NCBI RefSeq assembly: GCF_018500185.1
Contig: NZ_JAHBGI010000006.1
Span: 105,875 to 169,874 of the forward strand
Direction of reading: 5' to 3'
Length of the DNA: 64,000 nt
Origin: Litoribacter ruber
GTDB lineage: Bacteria > Bacteroidota > Bacteroidia > Cytophagales > Cyclobacteriaceae
The notes beneath the pieces were generated by a model. It had not been told where the DNA came from. It was given only the letters and a program-made list of their open reading frames with translations, and made no database searches. Below, piece after piece: positions 40,992 through 49,072 of the stretch (position 1 is the first letter of the stretch; each line of letters begins with the position of its first letter). Made by a program: the position numbers and the translations under genes.

Positions 40992-41939
40992 CTAAACCCG
41001 ACCTATGTGGACGAGCGCATCGCCTGCATTTACAACTGGCTGATTGTTAAGACCTACCACATAGCCGTTTGACGTACTTTTCACAGGGACCTTCACCTGT
41101 CCATAAGGATCAGATATCTTGGCTAACATTTGCCCCTTCTTTACTTGCTCGCCCAACTTGACGGTGGGTACAAAAATCCCTGAAATCTTGGCCCTGAGCC
41201 AAGAGCTTTCTGTTACCACCAGAGACTCCCGCAGCTGCAGGTCTCCTTCTATCATCCCCAAATATTGCAACATCCTCTTGGTACCGGCTATGGCCTCTTC
41301 CACAGATAAATCATCCAGCCTCATCGATTCCCCGCCTTCATATACCAAGATATGCTTATTGTTTTTGAAAGCTTCTTTTCGGAATGATTTGTCAATATGG
41401 GGAGAATTAATAATGAAGTAAGAGCCAAATGCTTTCGCAAGATCCAAACCCATTTTGTCCTTAAAATCCACCCGGATTTGGGGATAATTGCTGAGCATCC
41501 TGCCACCCGTATGGATATCAATACCGTAATCGATGTGAGGGATGATTTCCGTGGTCAAGATATTGGCAATTTGCGAGGCCAGAGAACCTTTGTTGCTTCC
41601 TGGGAAGCTTCTATTCAGGTCCCTTCCATCGGGAAATGTACGGCTGTTGCTCAAAAATCCATACACATTTACCAAAGGAATAAAAATCAGGGTCCCCTTG
41701 ATCGGGTCAAACATTTCCTCCTCAAGCATCTTTTTCACCGTCACGATCCCATTGATTTCATCCCCGTGCACTCCCCCGCTAATTAAAACCACCGGACCTT
41801 CCTGTTTGGAACGTTTTATGAATACCGGCAGATCAATCAAAGTATGCGTAGGAAGTCGCGCAATCGCTATGTCTATATTGATGGATTGTCCGGGCCTGAT
41901 ATTGACGCCATTGATGATAATTTCCTTATTTTCCTTCAT
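40992..41939 (-). CDS. Succinylglutamate desuccinylase/aspartoacylase family protein
   Basis: The 315-aa zinc hydrolase has the AstE/ASPA signature: VVLISGGVHGDEINGIVTV (His and Glu ligands), SRTFPDGRDLNRSFPG, and GIDIHTGGRMLSNYPQ with the third ligand. The C-terminal 80 residues look like a barrel-sandwich (biotinyl/lipoyl-like) domain: LRAKISGIFVPTVKLGEQVK, GQMLAKISDPYGQVKVPVKS. The true substrate is unknown; family members release acyl groups from N-acyl amino acids, and some cluster with RimK-type ligases. No such ligase is adjacent. It is 70 nt upstream of egtB and divergent from murB. Confidence 0.87.
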   Translation of the reverse strand: MKENKEIIINGVNIRPGQSINIDIAIARLPTHTLIDLPVFIKRSKQEGPVVLISGGVHGDEINGIVTVKKMLEEEMFDPIKGTLIFIPLVNVYGFLSNSRTFPDGRDLNRSFPGSNKGSLASQIANILTTEIIPHIDYGIDIHTGGRMLSNYPQIRVDFKDKMGLDLAKAFGSYFIINSPHIDKSFRKEAFKNNKHILVYEGGESMRLDDLSVEEAIAGTKRMLQYLGMIEGDLQLRESLVVTESSWLRAKISGIFVPTVKLGEQVKKGQMLAKISDPYGQVKVPVKSTSNGYVVGLNNQPVVNAGDALVHIGRV

Positions 41940-42038
41940 CTAGTTCTGGTTTGGGTTGAGGTGAAAATCGGAAGGCAAAAAAGCCAATTCCTTTCTTATT
42001 GGCCAAAAACTTATTTAATTCGCAATAATAAACAAGGC

Positions 42039-43052
42039 ATGAATATACAAGAAAACATTTCTTTAAAAGAATACAATACCTTCGGAATTGACAAAAAAGC
42101 GCGTTTTTTCACAGAGGCCCATAATATTGAGGATATTTTGGAAGCACAGCAGTTTGCCAGAGATAAAGGGCTGGAGCTTTTTGTTCTTGGCGGAGGCAGC
42201 AATATACTTCTCACCCAAGATCTAAATGCGGTAGTTTTAAAAATAAATCTATGCGGAATTGAGCTACTAGAAGAGAATGAGGACTCGGTTTTGGTGAAGG
42301 TCGGAGCCGGCGAGGTATGGCATGATTTTGTACTTGAGGCGATATCAAGAAATTGGGCCGGGGTGGAAAACCTAAGCCTTATCCCCGGAACGGTTGGCGC
42401 TTCCCCAATGCAAAACATTGGGGCCTATGGGGTAGAGATCAAAGAAATATTCCACAGCTTGGAAGCTGTGGAAAGGTCCACTGGCAAAGTCAAAACATTC
42501 ACCCAGCAAGAGTGCCAGTTTGGATATAGGGAGAGCATTTTCAAAACCACAGAGAAAGGGAAATTCATCATCACCTCGGTTACTTTCCAGCTCAGCAAAC
42601 AACCGGTTTTCAACACCAGTTATGGAGCCATTTCTGATACGTTGAAAGCCATGAAAGTGACAGATCTGAATCTAAAGGCCATTAGTGACGCAGTAATCCA
42701 AATCAGACAAAGTAAACTTCCAGACCCCAAAAAAATTGGTAATGCCGGCAGCTTTTTTAAAAACCCAACCATCGCTGAAGGGCAATACCAAGAATTGAAA
42801 GCAACGCACCCATCTATCCCAGGGTATCCTAACGACGAAGGAGTAAAAGTACCTGCTGCTTGGCTGATTGAGCAGGCCGGCTGGAAAGGCAAGCGTTTTG
42901 GCCAAATTGGCGTACATGAATTGCAGCCATTGGTACTGGTTAATTATGGGGATGGTGAGGGTGCGGATATCAAAGCTCTAAGCCGTAAAATCCAAGAAGA
43001 TGTGAAAAGCAAATTCGGGATTGACCTACACCCGGAGGTCAATTTCATTTAG
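42039..43052 (+). CDS. murB: UDP-N-acetylenolpyruvoylglucosamine reductase
   Basis: The 337-aa FAD enzyme reduces UDP-GlcNAc-enolpyruvate to UDP-MurNAc in peptidoglycan precursor synthesis. Landmarks are SLKEYNTFGIDKKARFF at the N terminus, FVLGGGSNILLTQD and LSLIPGTVGASPMQNIGAYG for FAD binding, the proton-donor Ser in NAGSFFKNP, and PEVNFI with the catalytic Glu at the C terminus. Type I architecture and length. The start at 42039 (MNIQENISLKEY) is used; the open frame upstream to 41844 overlaps the divergent gene. Its last bases overlap the stop of the convergent dCMP deaminase gene by 4 nt. Confidence 0.95.
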   Translation: MNIQENISLKEYNTFGIDKKARFFTEAHNIEDILEAQQFARDKGLELFVLGGGSNILLTQDLNAVVLKINLCGIELLEENEDSVLVKVGAGEVWHDFVLEAISRNWAGVENLSLIPGTVGASPMQNIGAYGVEIKEIFHSLEAVERSTGKVKTFTQQECQFGYRESIFKTTEKGKFIITSVTFQLSKQPVFNTSYGAISDTLKAMKVTDLNLKAISDAVIQIRQSKLPDPKKIGNAGSFFKNPTIAEGQYQELKATHPSIPGYPNDEGVKVPAAWLIEQAGWKGKRFGQIGVHELQPLVLVNYGDGEGADIKALSRKIQEDVKSKFGIDLHPEVNFI

Positions 43053-43531
43053 ATCAATACGTCCTGGAATTCTATTTCCTTTTCGTATTTCTCCACTTCC
43101 ACTCCAAATTTCCTCAGAAAAGCCAACCCCTCGTCTTCCTTCAAACCTTTGTATTCCGCATAGCTAAAAAGGAAGACGACTTTGGCTATGCCCATGCTGA
43201 ATATAATCCGTGCACAAGCCAAGCAAGGCGCCAATGTCACATACAGCGTTGAACCTTCCACAGAGGCATTATTTTTTACCGCATATAATATGGCATTCTG
43301 CTCCGCATGAAGGGCAAGTGAGCAACTCCCCTTGCTGTCCCTGCTGCAGCCGTGCTCAGGGAATTCTTCATCGCAATTGTGCGTGCCTGGAGGTGGCCCA
43401 TTATACCCAATGGAGATGATCCTGGTTTCTTTGGTCAATACCGCACCCACATGCTTTTTAATACAGTGCGAACGCTTGGCCAGATTGACGGCCAGCTCCA
43501 TAAAAATATCATCAAAATCCGGCTTTGCCAT
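43049..43531 (-). CDS. Deoxycytidylate deaminase family (ComEB-like)
   Basis: The 160-aa zinc enzyme probably deaminates dCMP to dUMP for dTTP synthesis. The zinc ligands are seen in LALHAEQNAILYAVK (HAE) and TLAPCLACARIIFSMG (PCxxC). An N-terminal CIKKHVGAVLTKETRIISIG precedes a segment with extra cysteines and histidines (GTHNCDEEFPEHGCSRD), typical of the dCMP deaminase subgroup. It is homologous to ComEB of competence loci, but no comE genes are nearby. Its stop overlaps murB on the opposite strand. Confidence 0.92.
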   Translation of the reverse strand: MAKPDFDDIFMELAVNLAKRSHCIKKHVGAVLTKETRIISIGYNGPPPGTHNCDEEFPEHGCSRDSKGSCSLALHAEQNAILYAVKNNASVEGSTLYVTLAPCLACARIIFSMGIAKVVFLFSYAEYKGLKEDEGLAFLRKFGVEVEKYEKEIEFQDVLI

Positions 43532-43711
43532 TTTTGTCTCAAATATTTGATTGCCACAAATGTAAGGAATGGCGGCAATTTAGGCTATTCCCTTTAATAT
43601 TATTTAAAGTTTCCAGCACAACCTGTCCATTTTCTGGCCGTTAATTACCTTGAAAATGGAAAGTCTGAAGGTGCAATACCTTCCCTAAACATATATTACC
43701 AGAAGTTTATC

Positions 43712-44251
43712 ATGAAATCAAATATTAAATTAATCCCAGTCATCGCTTTGATGGCCATCGTTTCTTTGGCTTGCAGTCCTGTGAAGGTATATACGGAGAA
43801 AAGCGATTTTGTCGAAGCCAAGCAGTACCAGACCTTTGCCATACTCAGTGAGGTAAAAGGCAAGCCCGCTTTCAACTCACCCATAGTAGAGGAAAGACTC
43901 CAGCAACATTTGGTGGAAGGGATGGAGCAGAGAGGTTTTTCCTATAATGCAGACCAGCCCGACCTGATCATCCGCTACAATACCGATGTGACGCCCAATC
44001 AGCGCATCATTTACCCCAACCCCTATGACATGTGGTGGCCCATGTGGGGACCTCCTACTACCCGGACACAAAAGTATGACCAGGGTGAGGTTATCATAGA
44101 TTTCATCGATCCGCAGGCCGACCGCGTGATCATGAGGGCAACAGCTGTGGGCACGGTGAACAATCCGGATGAAAAGCAAAAAAAGGTAAAAGCAGCAGTT
44201 GACAAGATTCTAAAAGAATTCTCTACCAAACTAGTCAACGTCAATTCTTGA
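43712..44251 (+). CDS. DUF4136 lipoprotein
   Basis: The 179-aa protein has a lipoprotein signal (MKSNIKLIPVIALMAIVSLA-Cys, lipobox SLAC) and a DUF4136 body: SDFVEAKQYQTFAIL, VEERLQQHLVEGMEQRGFSY, DQPDLIIRYN, GEVIIDFIDPQADRVIMRAT and AAVDKILKEFS. Family members are periplasmic-facing or outer-membrane lipoproteins of unknown role. A Pro/Trp-rich loop (NPYDMWWPMWGPP) is inserted in the middle, common in this family. It is monocistronic, followed by a perfect 13-bp inverted repeat. Confidence 0.88.
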   Translation: MKSNIKLIPVIALMAIVSLACSPVKVYTEKSDFVEAKQYQTFAILSEVKGKPAFNSPIVEERLQQHLVEGMEQRGFSYNADQPDLIIRYNTDVTPNQRIIYPNPYDMWWPMWGPPTTRTQKYDQGEVIIDFIDPQADRVIMRATAVGTVNNPDEKQKKVKAAVDKILKEFSTKLVNVNS

Positions 44252-44276
44252 CCTCCCCGATAAACATATATTGGGC

Positions 44277-44317
44277 ATCCTAGTGAATCCAAAGCTAACC
44301 CGCTGATTCACTAGGAT
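44277..44317. repeat. Perfect 13-bp inverted repeat
   Basis: Arms 44277-44289 and 44305-44317 pair perfectly around a 15-nt loop. No T tract follows on either strand, so it is not a classical terminator; it could be a protein-binding site or an mRNA 3' end structure. Confidence 0.6.
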
Positions 44318-44376
44318 TAAAAATGTATTTTAAGTACAAAAAATTTGCTTTCGAATAAAATATTTTGCAATTTGTA

Positions 44377-44406
44377 TTGCGTGATAATATTTAATAACTA
44401 CTTTTA
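44377..44406 (+). promoter_or_regulatory. Candidate promoter of the receiver gene
   Basis: TTG at 44377-44379, a 19-nt spacer and TACTTTTA at 44399-44406 fit the Bacteroidota consensus with one mismatch. The start codon is 43 nt downstream. Confidence 0.48.
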
Positions 44407-44448
44407 CATCATTATTTATGCTATTCGACACCCATATTTTGTACTTCA

Positions 44449-44808
44449 ATGGTTAAGATTGTTCTGATTGATGACGACCCTATCAGTACTTTTGTGACGG
44501 AAAAACTGATTTCCAAGAACATAAAAGAACCTTGCGAGATTTTTAAATTTGATAAGGCCACTGATGCTCTAGAGCGCATTACCAATATAAATCCCAATTA
44601 TTTGTTTCTGGATTTGAATATGCCTGAAATGAACGGTTGGGAATTTTTAGATGCCTTTACCTCCAGAGAAACTCATTACCCTGAAATCTACATCCTGAGC
44701 AGCTCCGTAGATGAAAGCGACATCAATAAAGCCATGAATTATTCGGTGGTGAAGCGCTATTTGTCCAAACCGCTGGTAAAAAAATACATACGCACCATTT
44801 TCAATTGA
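44449..44808 (+). CDS. Single-domain response regulator
   Basis: The 119-aa receiver domain has acidic pocket residues in IVLIDDDPIST, the phospho-acceptor Asp in YLFLDLNMPEMNGWEFLDAF, a Ser switch residue in IYILSSSVDE and the conserved Lys in RYLSKPLVK. It has no output domain and belongs to the Bacteroidota CheY-like group with DDDPI near the start. No kinase is adjacent. It differs clearly from the other orphan receiver at 6061. A good terminator follows. Confidence 0.9.
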   Translation: MVKIVLIDDDPISTFVTEKLISKNIKEPCEIFKFDKATDALERITNINPNYLFLDLNMPEMNGWEFLDAFTSRETHYPEIYILSSSVDESDINKAMNYSVVKRYLSKPLVKKYIRTIFN

Positions 44809-44818
44809 CAAAAATTTG

Positions 44819-44843
44819 GCCCTGATAATTTCAGGGCTTTTTT
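44819..44843 (+). terminator. Terminator after the receiver gene
   Basis: A 7-bp GC-rich stem (44819-44825 with 44831-44837), 5-nt loop and T6 tract. Confidence 0.87.
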
Positions 44844-44957
44844 CTTACCCCTCCACACCACACCCCTTATACAATCCACTGAAAACCAAATTCTTATATA
44901 GATATTTTTTTTTGATAATTTTTTATTTACACAAATAGTTAATTCTCTTTCAATTAA

Positions 44958-44965
44958 TATATTTG
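44958..44965 (+). promoter_or_regulatory. Candidate -7 box of the acidic-protein gene
   Basis: TATATTTG matches the -7 consensus exactly, 22 nt before the start codon. No convincing -33 TTG/TTTG is found at the proper distance. Confidence 0.42.
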
Positions 44966-44987
44966 TATCAAACAAACCATTATCCTT

Positions 44988-45188
44988 ATGTTTGACGATT
45001 TTGATGACGACATGGATGAGCTCAATGACATTGATGATGATGTCAACGAGTTCGAGGCCGAATTCCGCGAAGAAGTTTACGATTTAGATGAAGAAAATGA
45101 ATTCGTAGACGACAGTTATGTTGATTTCGATGATGACCTCAGCGAAGACGATGGGGACTTCGAAGATTTTGACGATGAGATCGATTAA
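44988..45188 (+). CDS. Extremely acidic small protein (66 aa)
   Basis: The 66-aa protein contains 25 Asp and 12 Glu (37 of 66 residues) and only one basic residue (Arg27), with interspersed Phe, Leu, Tyr and Val. No signal peptide or membrane segment is present. It is bracketed by its own candidate -7 box and a terminator, so it looks like a real independent transcript, not a chance frame. Possible roles include a nucleic-acid mimic, a chaperone-like or cation-binding buffer, or a partner for a basic protein; none can be chosen from sequence. Similar Asp/Glu-rich small ORFs occur in other Bacteroidota, but I cannot verify homology. Confidence 0.7.
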   Translation: MFDDFDDDMDELNDIDDDVNEFEAEFREEVYDLDEENEFVDDSYVDFDDDLSEDDGDFEDFDDEID

Positions 45189-45212
45189 AAACACCCTTTA
45201 AAAGAACGTAAG

Positions 45213-45241
45213 CCAACCTGATAGAGGTTGGTTTTGTTTTT
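45213..45241 (+). terminator. Terminator after the acidic-protein gene
   Basis: A perfect 7-bp stem (45213-45219 with 45225-45231), 5-nt loop and T-rich tail. Confidence 0.85.
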
Positions 45242-45316
45242 AGGTACATATTCCTTTGTCTTAAGGTGAGTCTGTATTAAATTGCGCAAAATTTGAAACT
45301 ATAAATCCACTTTCAT

Positions 45317-45460
45317 ATGCTATTGGAAATTTTCAGCGCTCCGATCATGCCAGGAGCCCAGACGTTTTTACTAATCGTCAGTATTTTAGTAGGCCTAGGA
45401 GCCGGTATCACTGCCATCGATTTTAGAAAGTCTGTCAGCAAAGACAAAAATGAACATTAA
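45317..45460 (+). CDS. Single-pass small membrane protein (47 aa)
   Basis: The 47-aa frame starts at ATG 45317 and stops at TAA 45458-45460. It reads MLLEIFSAPIMPGAQTFLLI then VSILVGLGAGITAIDFRKSV, with a polar, basic end. That gives one hydrophobic helix of about 20 residues followed by positive charges, a plausible inner-membrane miniprotein with the C terminus inside. It sits between two strong terminators with a leader of about 75 nt, which supports independent transcription. No family is recognised and homologues were not searched for. Confidence 0.55.
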   Translation: MLLEIFSAPIMPGAQTFLLIVSILVGLGAGITAIDFRKSVSKDKNEH

Positions 45461-45467
45461 TAATAGC

Positions 45468-45502
45468 AAAAAGGGCCGTTTCATCAGAAACGGCCCTTTT
45501 TG
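45468..45502. terminator. Bidirectional terminator
   Basis: A perfect 15-bp stem (45468-45482 with 45487-45501), 4-nt loop and T runs on both strands separates the 47-aa frame and the peptide transporter. Confidence 0.92.
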
Positions 45503-45503
45503 T

Positions 45504-47093
45504 TTAGTGGACTTCCTTCATCCATTTATTCATAAACGGCGAGAGGATCAACACGATAACCGCCCCTGCCATGGCATACTGCGCAATAAGCACAAAACCA
45601 TCCGCATATACATCCAAAGTTGCCAATCCGGCTGTAGCCCTACCTTCGGTGTTTTCCACGGATAGTTGCTTGGCGATGAATCCTACGATCTGAAATGCAT
45701 AAGCCGAGGACAAAAACCAAACCCCCATCATAAAGGCCACCAACCGGGCCGGTGAAAGGGACGTAATCTTCGACAGACCTACCGGGGACATAAACAATTC
45801 ACCAGAGGAAATCAACAGATACATTAATATCAAATAAATAAAGGGTACGTACCCTTGCGCATCAGCAAATACCCTACTGAATCCGAGGATATAAAACCCA
45901 ACCGCCATAAGTCCCAGCCCGAAAGAAAACTTATAAGGAGTCCTTGGGTTGAGTTTGGCTTTGTCAAGACCAGTCCACATCTTAGAGACAGGTATGGAAA
46001 GCAAGATGATGAATATCGGGTTTATGGCATTCGTTTCGGCGGCCCCAATCGACCAGTTTCCTTCCACAAACGGAAGCCATCCAAAGCTGATGTCGGGCAG
46101 GATGACATTCCTATCGGCAAAAAGCGTGATCACACTTCCACTAAGCTCATGGAACCCCCAGAACAGGGTCATGAAAATGGTCAGCAAAATAGCCACGAAG
46201 AGCTTGCCTCTTTCAGCAGCGGAGGCCCTGTAAATTTCATACCCCAAGTAAACCAAGATGGCCAAACTTATGCCATAAAACAATACGTTGACAATAGTCA
46301 CTTCGCCTAGAAACGTATTTCCCCCACCAATATAATTGTAGGAAGAAATCAGAAAAGCGATAAAGGGTACCGCAAGTACAGCGAGTATAGGAATCAAGGT
46401 CCCCAATGGAATCCCCATCACTTTTTCCTTTAATTTTTCTGGGTTTGGAGGAAGGCCTTTGTCCATAAATACACCTTTTCTCATCCCATTCCAAAAGAAA
46501 AACAGGCCTAAAAGCATCCCTACACCCGCCAAGCCGAAACCGTAATGCCAACCATAATAGGTGGCAAGAAGTCCGCAGAGAATCGGTGAGGCAGCTGCAC
46601 CGATATTGATCCCCATATAGAATATGGTAAATCCGGAATCCTTGCGGGGATCAGTAGCCCGATAAAGGGAGCCTACAAAGGTGGAAATGTTGGGTTTGAA
46701 GAACCCATTACCCACTACGATTAGGGCGAGGGCTAGGAAAAATGCCACATTGTTTTCAATGGCCAAAACAAAATGCCCTACGGACATCAAAAGACCTCCA
46801 AGCATAATGGATTTTCGGAATCCCAAGTAGGAATCGGAAATTTTACCTCCAATGACCGGGGAAGCATATACTAGGGATCCATAAGCAGAATAAATTACTG
46901 CGGACACTGCATCTCTGTTGGCCAATGCCTGAAAGATCTCATTTACCATGTAGAGCATCAACAGGGCCCTCATCCCGTAAAATGAAAATCTTTCCCAAAG
47001 CTCCGCAAAGAACAGATAAAATAACCCTTTCGGGTGGCCAAACAACTCCGGTTCGGTCAGGTTTTCAGGCGCATGGTGCTTGCCCTGATACAT
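45504..47093 (-). CDS. Proton-dependent oligopeptide transporter (POT family)
   Basis: The 529-aa major-facilitator protein imports di- and tripeptides driven by protons. The POT signature ExxERFxxYG is seen in FAELWERFSFYGMRALLMLY near the N terminus, followed by GGKISDSYLGFRKSIMLGG and the FYMGINIGAAASPILCGLLA loop. About 12-14 hydrophobic helices follow. The C-terminal half has SGELFMSPVGLSKITSLSPA. An in-frame TTG at 47108 is possible; the ATG at 47093 (MYQGKHHAPENL) is the better start. It is monocistronic and divergent from pckA across a 311-nt region. Confidence 0.93.
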   Translation of the reverse strand: MYQGKHHAPENLTEPELFGHPKGLFYLFFAELWERFSFYGMRALLMLYMVNEIFQALANRDAVSAVIYSAYGSLVYASPVIGGKISDSYLGFRKSIMLGGLLMSVGHFVLAIENNVAFFLALALIVVGNGFFKPNISTFVGSLYRATDPRKDSGFTIFYMGINIGAAASPILCGLLATYYGWHYGFGLAGVGMLLGLFFFWNGMRKGVFMDKGLPPNPEKLKEKVMGIPLGTLIPILAVLAVPFIAFLISSYNYIGGGNTFLGEVTIVNVLFYGISLAILVYLGYEIYRASAAERGKLFVAILLTIFMTLFWGFHELSGSVITLFADRNVILPDISFGWLPFVEGNWSIGAAETNAINPIFIILLSIPVSKMWTGLDKAKLNPRTPYKFSFGLGLMAVGFYILGFSRVFADAQGYVPFIYLILMYLLISSGELFMSPVGLSKITSLSPARLVAFMMGVWFLSSAYAFQIVGFIAKQLSVENTEGRATAGLATLDVYADGFVLIAQYAMAGAVIVLILSPFMNKWMKEVH

Positions 47094-47404
47094 TTCTTCG
47101 TTTTCCAACTCTATATATTTAGGTTCAAATTCAATTTCGCACCTGCAATGATAACAGATTTTTTCGAATTGAAGGAAATTGCCCGAAGGGAACTCTAAAA
47201 CCGATTGCGATATTTTGAAAATTAAGGGTAGATAAACAGTAATATTTTGTGTATTTTTTGTTATTTTTAATTATTGTTTAAAATCTAACCAATGGGTTAT
47301 GAAAACGATTGAATTGCGAATAAATCCACTTTTTTGGCATACTACTTGTCAATTATATCTATCTTTACGCAACAAATTAACAATCCTTTTTAATACCCAA
47401 AATT
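47094..47404. other. Divergent regulatory region of the peptide transporter and pckA
   Basis: This 311-nt AT-rich region contains no open frame worth calling. It should hold promoters for both genes; a candidate pckA promoter is at 47331-47367 and a TGAATTTG near-match lies on the minus strand close to 47130. Confidence 0.5.
47331..47367 (+). promoter_or_regulatory. Candidate pckA promoter
   Basis: TTTTTG at 47331-47336, a 23-nt spacer and TATCTTTA at 47360-47367. The spacer is at the long end of the usual range and the -7 box has one mismatch. Confidence 0.4.
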
Positions 47405-49006
47405 ATGCAAGATCTTATGCTCAAGTCTGCTGAAAAAACACTGTCTTCAATAGGAATCGAAAAGGTCAACAAGGCCTTTTGGAACTTGTCTCCGGCAGAA
47501 CTAGTAGAACATGCCCTTCAAAACAAGGAAGGCAAACTCACTAATGACGGAGCCTTGATGGCTGACACTGGTAAATTTACCGGAAGATCCCCGAAGGACA
47601 GATTTGTAGTCAAAGACGACAAAACCGCAGAAAGCGTATGGTGGGGAGATATCAACATCCCGATCAGCCAAGAAAACTTTGACGGCCTACACCAGAAAAT
47701 GGTGAAATTTTTGGCAGACAAAAACGTCTATGTGAGAGACGCCTATGCCGGTGCCGACCCAAATTACCGTTTGAACCTTCGTGTAGTCAACACCCACGCT
47801 TGGCAAAACCTATTTTGCCACAACATGTTTCTCCGCCCTACTGCAGAGGAATTGGAAGATTTCGATCCAAATTTCACCATCATCTGTGCCCCGGAATTTG
47901 AGGCAGACCCTGAGGTGGATGGAACGAGACAGAAAAACTTTGCTATCCTCAACCTTTCCAAGAGAATGATTTTGATTGGAGGCACTGGATACGCCGGAGA
48001 GATGAAGAAAGGAATTTTCTCTGTACTAAACTATATCCTTCCTCACGAGCATGAAGTGCTTTCTATGCACTGCTCAGCCAACATAGGCAATGAAGGCGAT
48101 ACCGCTATCTTCTTTGGTCTATCGGGTACCGGAAAGACCACTTTGTCAGCAGATCCTCAGAGAGGCCTAATTGGCGACGATGAGCACGGCTGGACTGAGA
48201 ATGCGATCTTTAACTTTGAAGGGGGGTGCTATGCCAAGGTGATTGACTTGACAAGAGAAAAAGAGCCGGATATTTGGGATGCCATCAAATTTGGGGCGAT
48301 CGTAGAAAACACGAGATTCTACCCAAATTCCAGAACTGTAGACTATTCAAACAGCGAAGTAACTGAAAACACACGGACTGCATACCCAATTCACCATATT
48401 TCCAATGCAGTATCTCCTTCAGTGGGAAATATTCCTAAAAACATCTTCTTCTTGACAGCGGATGCATTTGGGGTGATCCCTCCGATCTCCAAGCTGAACA
48501 CCAGTCAGGCCATGTACCACTTTATCTCTGGATACACTGCCAAAGTAGCCGGTACTGAAGTAGGCATCACGGAGCCTCAAACCACCTTCTCTGCCTGTTT
48601 TGGAGCAGCCTTCCTTCCTTTGCACCCAACGCAGTATGCGACACTTTTTGGCAAAAAGATGGAAGAAAATGATGTAAACGTATGGTTGATCAACACAGGC
48701 TGGACTGGTGGTCCTTACGGAATCGGCAGCAGAATGAAGCTAAAATACACCAGAGCCATGATCACTGCGGCATTGGAAAATCAGCTGGACAATGTGGAAT
48801 TCAAAAAGCATGACATCTTTGGCGTAGAAGTGCCTCAGACTTGTCCTAACGTTCCGGATGAAGTATTGAATCCAAGAGAAACTTGGTCTGACAAGGCTGC
48901 TTATGACGCAAAAGCGCAAGAGCTGGCTAAGTCATTCGTGAAAAACTTCGAAAAATATGCTGACTATGCCAGCGAAGAGATCCTATCTGGAGCTCCTAAG
49001 GTATAA
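47405..49006 (+). CDS. pckA: Phosphoenolpyruvate carboxykinase (ATP)
   Basis: The 533-aa enzyme converts oxaloacetate and ATP to phosphoenolpyruvate, the entry to gluconeogenesis, and can run in reverse. The kinase-1a ATP loop is GLSGTGKTTLS (238-248), followed by LIGDDEHGW with the metal-binding acids. Other conserved blocks are TGKFTGRSPKDRFVV, YAGEMKKGIFSVLNYILP and GWTGGPYGIGSRMKLKYTRA. Length is standard for the ATP-dependent type, and the GTP-type signature is absent. The gene has a promoter-like leader and a bidirectional terminator. Its regular codon use suggests high expression. Confidence 0.97.
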   Translation: MQDLMLKSAEKTLSSIGIEKVNKAFWNLSPAELVEHALQNKEGKLTNDGALMADTGKFTGRSPKDRFVVKDDKTAESVWWGDINIPISQENFDGLHQKMVKFLADKNVYVRDAYAGADPNYRLNLRVVNTHAWQNLFCHNMFLRPTAEELEDFDPNFTIICAPEFEADPEVDGTRQKNFAILNLSKRMILIGGTGYAGEMKKGIFSVLNYILPHEHEVLSMHCSANIGNEGDTAIFFGLSGTGKTTLSADPQRGLIGDDEHGWTENAIFNFEGGCYAKVIDLTREKEPDIWDAIKFGAIVENTRFYPNSRTVDYSNSEVTENTRTAYPIHHISNAVSPSVGNIPKNIFFLTADAFGVIPPISKLNTSQAMYHFISGYTAKVAGTEVGITEPQTTFSACFGAAFLPLHPTQYATLFGKKMEENDVNVWLINTGWTGGPYGIGSRMKLKYTRAMITAALENQLDNVEFKKHDIFGVEVPQTCPNVPDEVLNPRETWSDKAAYDAKAQELAKSFVKNFEKYADYASEEILSGAPKV

Positions 49007-49035
49007 ACACCTATATATTATATAAACCCAAATAT

Positions 49036-49067
49036 AAAACGGGCCAACCTCAGTGGTGGCCCGTTTT
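49036..49067. terminator. Bidirectional terminator after pckA
   Basis: An 11-bp stem (49036-49046 with 49057-49067) with T tracts on both strands lies between pckA and a small convergent gene. Confidence 0.87.
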
Positions 49068-49072
49068 TATTA

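Noticed and set aside
41844-42038. 65-codon N-terminal extension of MurB
   Set aside because: It overlaps the divergent aspartoacylase-like gene and is not part of the MurB fold.
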